DNA from: VAZQ01 sp963725065
Lineage (GTDB): Bacteria; Pseudomonadota; Alphaproteobacteria; Rhizobiales; Xanthobacteraceae
Assembly: GCA_963725065.1 (NCBI GenBank)
Contig: CAVRXD010000014.1
Location: 32,663 to 96,662, forward strand
Direction of reading: 5' to 3'
DNA: 64,000 nucleotides
Part shown: in pieces, positions 61,244-64,000 of the stretch
Position numbering within the stretch: the first letter of the stretch is position 1
How the letters are laid out: each line of letters opens with the position of its first letter
Translations under genes and position numbers: made by a program
Notes under the pieces: model-generated
Seen by the model: only the letters and a program-made list of their open reading frames with translations
Told to the model about the DNA's origin: nothing
Databases searched by the model: none

Positions 61244-61273
61244 CAAAAGAAGCGGGGCCCCGCAGGGCCCCGC
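61244..61273 (-). terminator. rho-independent terminator after actP
   Basis: On the minus strand the perfect 9-base stem GCGGGGCCC/GGGCCCCGC with loop TGCG is followed by TTCTTTT, 24 bases after the actP stop. Confidence 0.85.
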
Positions 61274-61296
61274 GCGCGATTGGCTGCAACGGTCGG

Positions 61297-63303
61297 TCAG
61301 GTCTTTTCTTCGAGCACCGTGCTACCACGCGGCTTGCGGATCTCGTCGACGTAGGCCTGCATTTCCTTCGACGGCTCCTTGCCGATGCAGGCTGACCACG
61401 ATGATCACCAGGAAGCCGAGCGGCATCCCCAGCAACCCGCAGTTGATGTTGTTGAGGTCGAACCAGCCGACCTTGTTGGCCAGCGGGATGGGCGAGCGTC
61501 GGCCACAGTCTCCATGGCATTCGGATCGGCCATCGCTGCGCGTTAGATCGGCAATCACCGGCCTACCCGTGCGCGGGTTCAGCAGCGAGGTCATGCCGAA
61601 ATACTTCACGCCGACGCCGGGGAAGTACCTCGGGTCACGACGAGATAGAACAGGCAGAGGCCGAATCCGGCGATGATGCCGCAGATCGCACCGGTCGCGG
61701 TCGTGCGTTTCCACCAGATGCCCATGCACGAGTCGCCGGGAAGTTGCCGGCCATGGCGAGCGAGAACGCCCAACCCACCATGGCCAGGATGTCCGACGGT
61801 TTCGTCGCAGCAGGTAGCCGCCGCGCCACGGCGACGAAAAACAAGAGAACTCGGGCCACCGTGAGCCGACGAATGGTCGGCGCGTTCGGGTCGAGCATCT
61901 TGTAGTAGACGTCGTGGCTGAGCGCGTTGGCGATGGCGAGCAGGAGCCCGTCGGCGGTGGAGAGCGCCGCCGCGAGACCGCCGGCCGCGACCAGGCCGGA
62001 GATCACGTACGGTAGGCCGGCGATTTCCGGCGTGGAGAGCACGATCACGTCGGTGTTGATGACGAAGTCCTGCAATCGGACGACGCCGGGGTGACCGGCG
62101 ATCGCTTTGCAGGCGTCGATGATGCGCATCGCACGCTGGCTGCATTCTTGCCGCAGATTTGGATCAGGCCCAGCTCGCCCCACTGAACATCCAAGGCCGG
62201 ATCGAGGCATGAGGTCCCTGCCGATGATGTTGGTGTAGACCTCGAGCTTCGAGAACGCCGCATAGGCCGGCGCCGAGAAGTACAGCAGGAAGATGAACAG
62301 CAGCGACCACGCCACCGACTGGCGCGCTTCACGCACGCTCGGCGTGGTGAAGTAGCGCATGAGGATGTGCGGCAGCGACGCCGTGCCGACCATCATGCAG
62401 AAGATGATCCCGAAGAAGTTCAGCGGGCTGTAGTTGATGAAGGGCTGGATATGCGGCTTGAGCGCCCCGGCCGGACAGCTGTGCGTGCACAGGACCGCGA
62501 GCCCGTCTTTCACCATTTGCTGTTCGCGGGCTGTGATTTCCGCGATCGCCCTGCCGTAGGTCAGTTCGGGGATCGGAATGCCGTAGTGCTTCGTCGACAG
62601 GATCACGATCGGCGTGAGGTAGGCGATGATCAGCACGATGTACTGCGCGATCTGCGTCCAGGTCACCGCCCGCATGCCGCCCAGCATCGAGCAGAGCAGG
62701 ATGCCGACGAGGCCGGCGAAGACCGCGAGCTCGAACTGCATGCCGAGGAAGCGCGACGCGATGAGGCCGGTGCCGTAGATCTGCGCCGTCACGTAGGTGA
62801 ACGAGCAGCAGACGAGCACGACGACCGCGATGAAGCGCGCGAAGTTGCCGCCGAATCGGAACGACATGAAGTCGGGCACGGTATAGGCGCCGAACTTGCG
62901 CAGATAGGGGCCGACCAGGATCGAGACCAGCACGAAGCCGCCGGTCCAGCCCAGCACCCAGGCAAGGCCGTCGTAGCCGAGCAGGAACAGCGTGCCGGCC
63001 ATGCCGACGAAGGACGCCGCCGACATCCAGTCGGCGCCGGTCGCCATGCCGTTGTAGAACGCCGGCACGCGCCGGCCGGCGACGTAGTACTCGGAAATCT
63101 GCGCCGTGCGCGTCATCACGCCGATGACGGCGTAAACCGCAAGCGTGAAGAACACGAACAGATAGCCGAGGATTTTGTTCGGCACGCCGACCTGCTCGAG
63201 GATCGCGAGCAGAACGATGAAGCCGATGAAGCCGCCGGTATAAGTGCCGTACATCTTGCCGAGGTTCTTGATGAAATCGGGAGCCGGCTGTCTGAGTAGC
63301 CAT
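61297..63303 (-). pseudogene. actP: cation/acetate symporter ActP, with several frameshifts
   Basis: The gene encodes a sodium:solute symporter of about 660 residues. ATG 63303 (MATQTA) is followed by shifts near 63285, 62215, 62150, 61740, 61628 and about 61400, after each of which family sequence resumes in another frame; the true end is QAYVDEIRKPRGSTVLEEKT with the stop at 61297. Landmarks include MYGTYTGGFIGFIVLLAI, GADWMSAASFVGMAGTLFLLGYDG, FGIIFCMMVGTASLPHILMRY and LAAALSTADGLLLAIANALS. It would import acetate or a similar short acid. Conservation between the breaks suggests indel errors or very recent loss. Confidence 0.82.
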
Positions 63304-63317
63304 GATCGTCTTCTCCC

Positions 63318-63606
63318 TCAGTCGTCTTCTGCGACGCCGAACTCGCGATCGATCTTGTCCTGCTGTTTCGCGAACATGAACAGCTGGACGACGAACACGA
63401 TCAGCGAGCCCTGCGCGGCCATGTAGAAGCCGAGCGGGAAGTCGAGCACCGGGATGATGATCTTGTTGAGCGGGACGACGAACATGTGGATGACGTAGCC
63501 GAAGAAGAACCAGACCCCGAGATGCGATCAGCATCAGGTTGGTCGTCTTCCGCCAGTGCGCTTCGTCGTTGGCGCTCGTGCGGGATGGAGTGCTTGGTTG
63601 AGCCAT
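63318..63606 (-). pseudogene. yjcH: DUF485 membrane partner of ActP (YjcH-like), frameshifted
   Basis: The protein of about 95 residues begins MAQPSTPSRTSANDEAHWRK with GGGAGGG upstream of ATG 63606. One base shift near 63525 moves the rest (VWFFFGYVIHMFVVPLNKI, then PLGFYMAAQGSLIVFVVQLF and KQQDKIDREFGVAEDD) into another frame, ending TGA at 63320-63318. Two membrane segments and the DREFGV tail are typical of DUF485 proteins, which are encoded just before actP. The stop lies 15 bases before actP. Confidence 0.8.
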
Positions 63607-63891
63607 GGATCGGTACCCTCCCTGTCGTCAGTTCGCCCGGACCGGGGCCGATGTGAATATTCGCGGGACGCCGATCATCGGCTGTGGCGGCGCCCTCCTT
63701 TGCCATTGCTGCGGCCCCGCTCTTGGGTCGGGTTGCGAAGCAGCGGAAAAGGCTACCATCGGCGCGGCCGCCGCCCTTATAAGACTTTCGGACTAGGAGC
63801 CGGCCCTTAGCTCCTTGAAGTTGCTGCCTGATCGGGCGTGGTCGGGAGGGGCGCGACGCCGGTTGGCCCAACGCCCATTCCGGAGGGACCC
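63607..63891. other. upstream region of the acetate-permease locus, no gene seen
   Basis: This region holds the promoter of the yjcH-actP operon. No plausible coding frame is present on either strand. Confidence 0.35.
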
Positions 63892-64000
63892 TTGGGGCTG
63901 TTCGAACTATTTCGCCGCCGCCCGCCGATCCGCGATGCGTAAGCGCTGGCCGACTTCATCGACCGGCAGGCCGCTTTCCTGATGCAAAAAGGCCTTTACG
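63892..64000 (+). pseudogene. start of an unidentified gene with an in-frame stop
   Basis: GGAGGGA (63882-63888) precedes TTG 63892, which reads MGLFELFRRRPPIRDA and then TAA at 63940-63942. In the same frame the sequence continues with ALADFIDRQAAFLMQKGLY, which looks like real coding sequence and which I recall from a conserved rhizobial hypothetical protein. The stop therefore interrupts a gene that continues beyond the window. Confidence 0.5.

Noticed and set aside
1..64000. Search for CRISPR arrays, insertion sequences, phage or conjugation genes
   Set aside because: No repeat-spacer array, transposase, integrase or mobilisation gene was found; the only repeated DNA is regulatory sites and the hairpin pair near 54.3-55.0 kb.

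Overview
The window is GC-rich bacterial DNA with dense, often overlapping operons. Three TctC/Bug-type solute receptors, paired ABC uptake systems, CoxL/M/S-type molybdenum hydroxylases, a two-piece DUF485/ActP acetate uptake locus and an MHS-type MFS carrier suggest an alphaproteobacterium of the order Hyphomicrobiales, close to Bradyrhizobium/Rhodopseudomonas. This is inferred from gene style only; there is no rRNA in the window. I see no CRISPR array, transposase or phage module.

Left part (1-22 kb). A secreted metallo-beta-lactamase-fold protein and a GH114-like protein are followed by divergent nadK and cutA. A cobalamin riboswitch (about 4630-4815) then heads a B12 uptake operon: a TonB-dependent receptor interrupted by one extra base at about 6228, btuF, btuC, btuD and a DUF6925-like gene, the last four joined by start/stop overlaps. 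From 10.8 to 17.4 kb lie two Bug receptors, an isochorismatase-fold hydrolase, a NodB/PuuE-type deacetylase and an SsuABC-like transporter, probably for a small organic nitrogen compound. From 17.8 to 21.9 kb, on the minus strand, are an enoyl-CoA hydratase, an NDP-forming acyl-CoA synthetase and a third Bug receptor.

Middle part (22.2-52.6 kb), the most interesting. A LacI-family regulator (26072-27094) sits inside a 30-kb catabolic locus. Seven of its transcription units begin with near-identical palindromes centred on GAAACGTTTC, several of them lying in promoter spacers (eight sites in all). The units encode: an orphan CoxL-like hydroxylase preceded by a gene remnant; a quinone-oxidoreductase-like MDR protein; CitE-, MaoC- and CaiB-family proteins with an acyl-CoA dehydrogenase and an MmgE/PrpD protein, a set resembling itaconate degradation modules; an AMP-forming acid-CoA ligase; a thioesterase followed by a polyamine-type ABC transporter, a dihydroxyphthalate-decarboxylase-like protein, a creatinase-like M24 protein and an asparaginase; and a CoxM-S-L hydroxylase. 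A branched-chain-amino-acid-type transporter and an amidohydrolase lie among them. Together they suggest uptake, hydroxylation, deamidation or deamination and CoA-dependent breakdown of one nitrogen-containing compound to acetyl-CoA and pyruvate.

Right part (52.7-64 kb). This holds tRNA-Thr(TGT), a secreted cysteine-rich protein with an internal duplication, a possible small RNA ending in a plus-strand terminator, an MFS carrier next to a truncated relative, and a KdpD/KdpE-like two-component pair without kdpABC. At the end is an acetate-permease locus (two small membrane proteins, actP, the DUF485 partner) carrying many single-base frameshifts, which means either recent decay or poor sequence quality.
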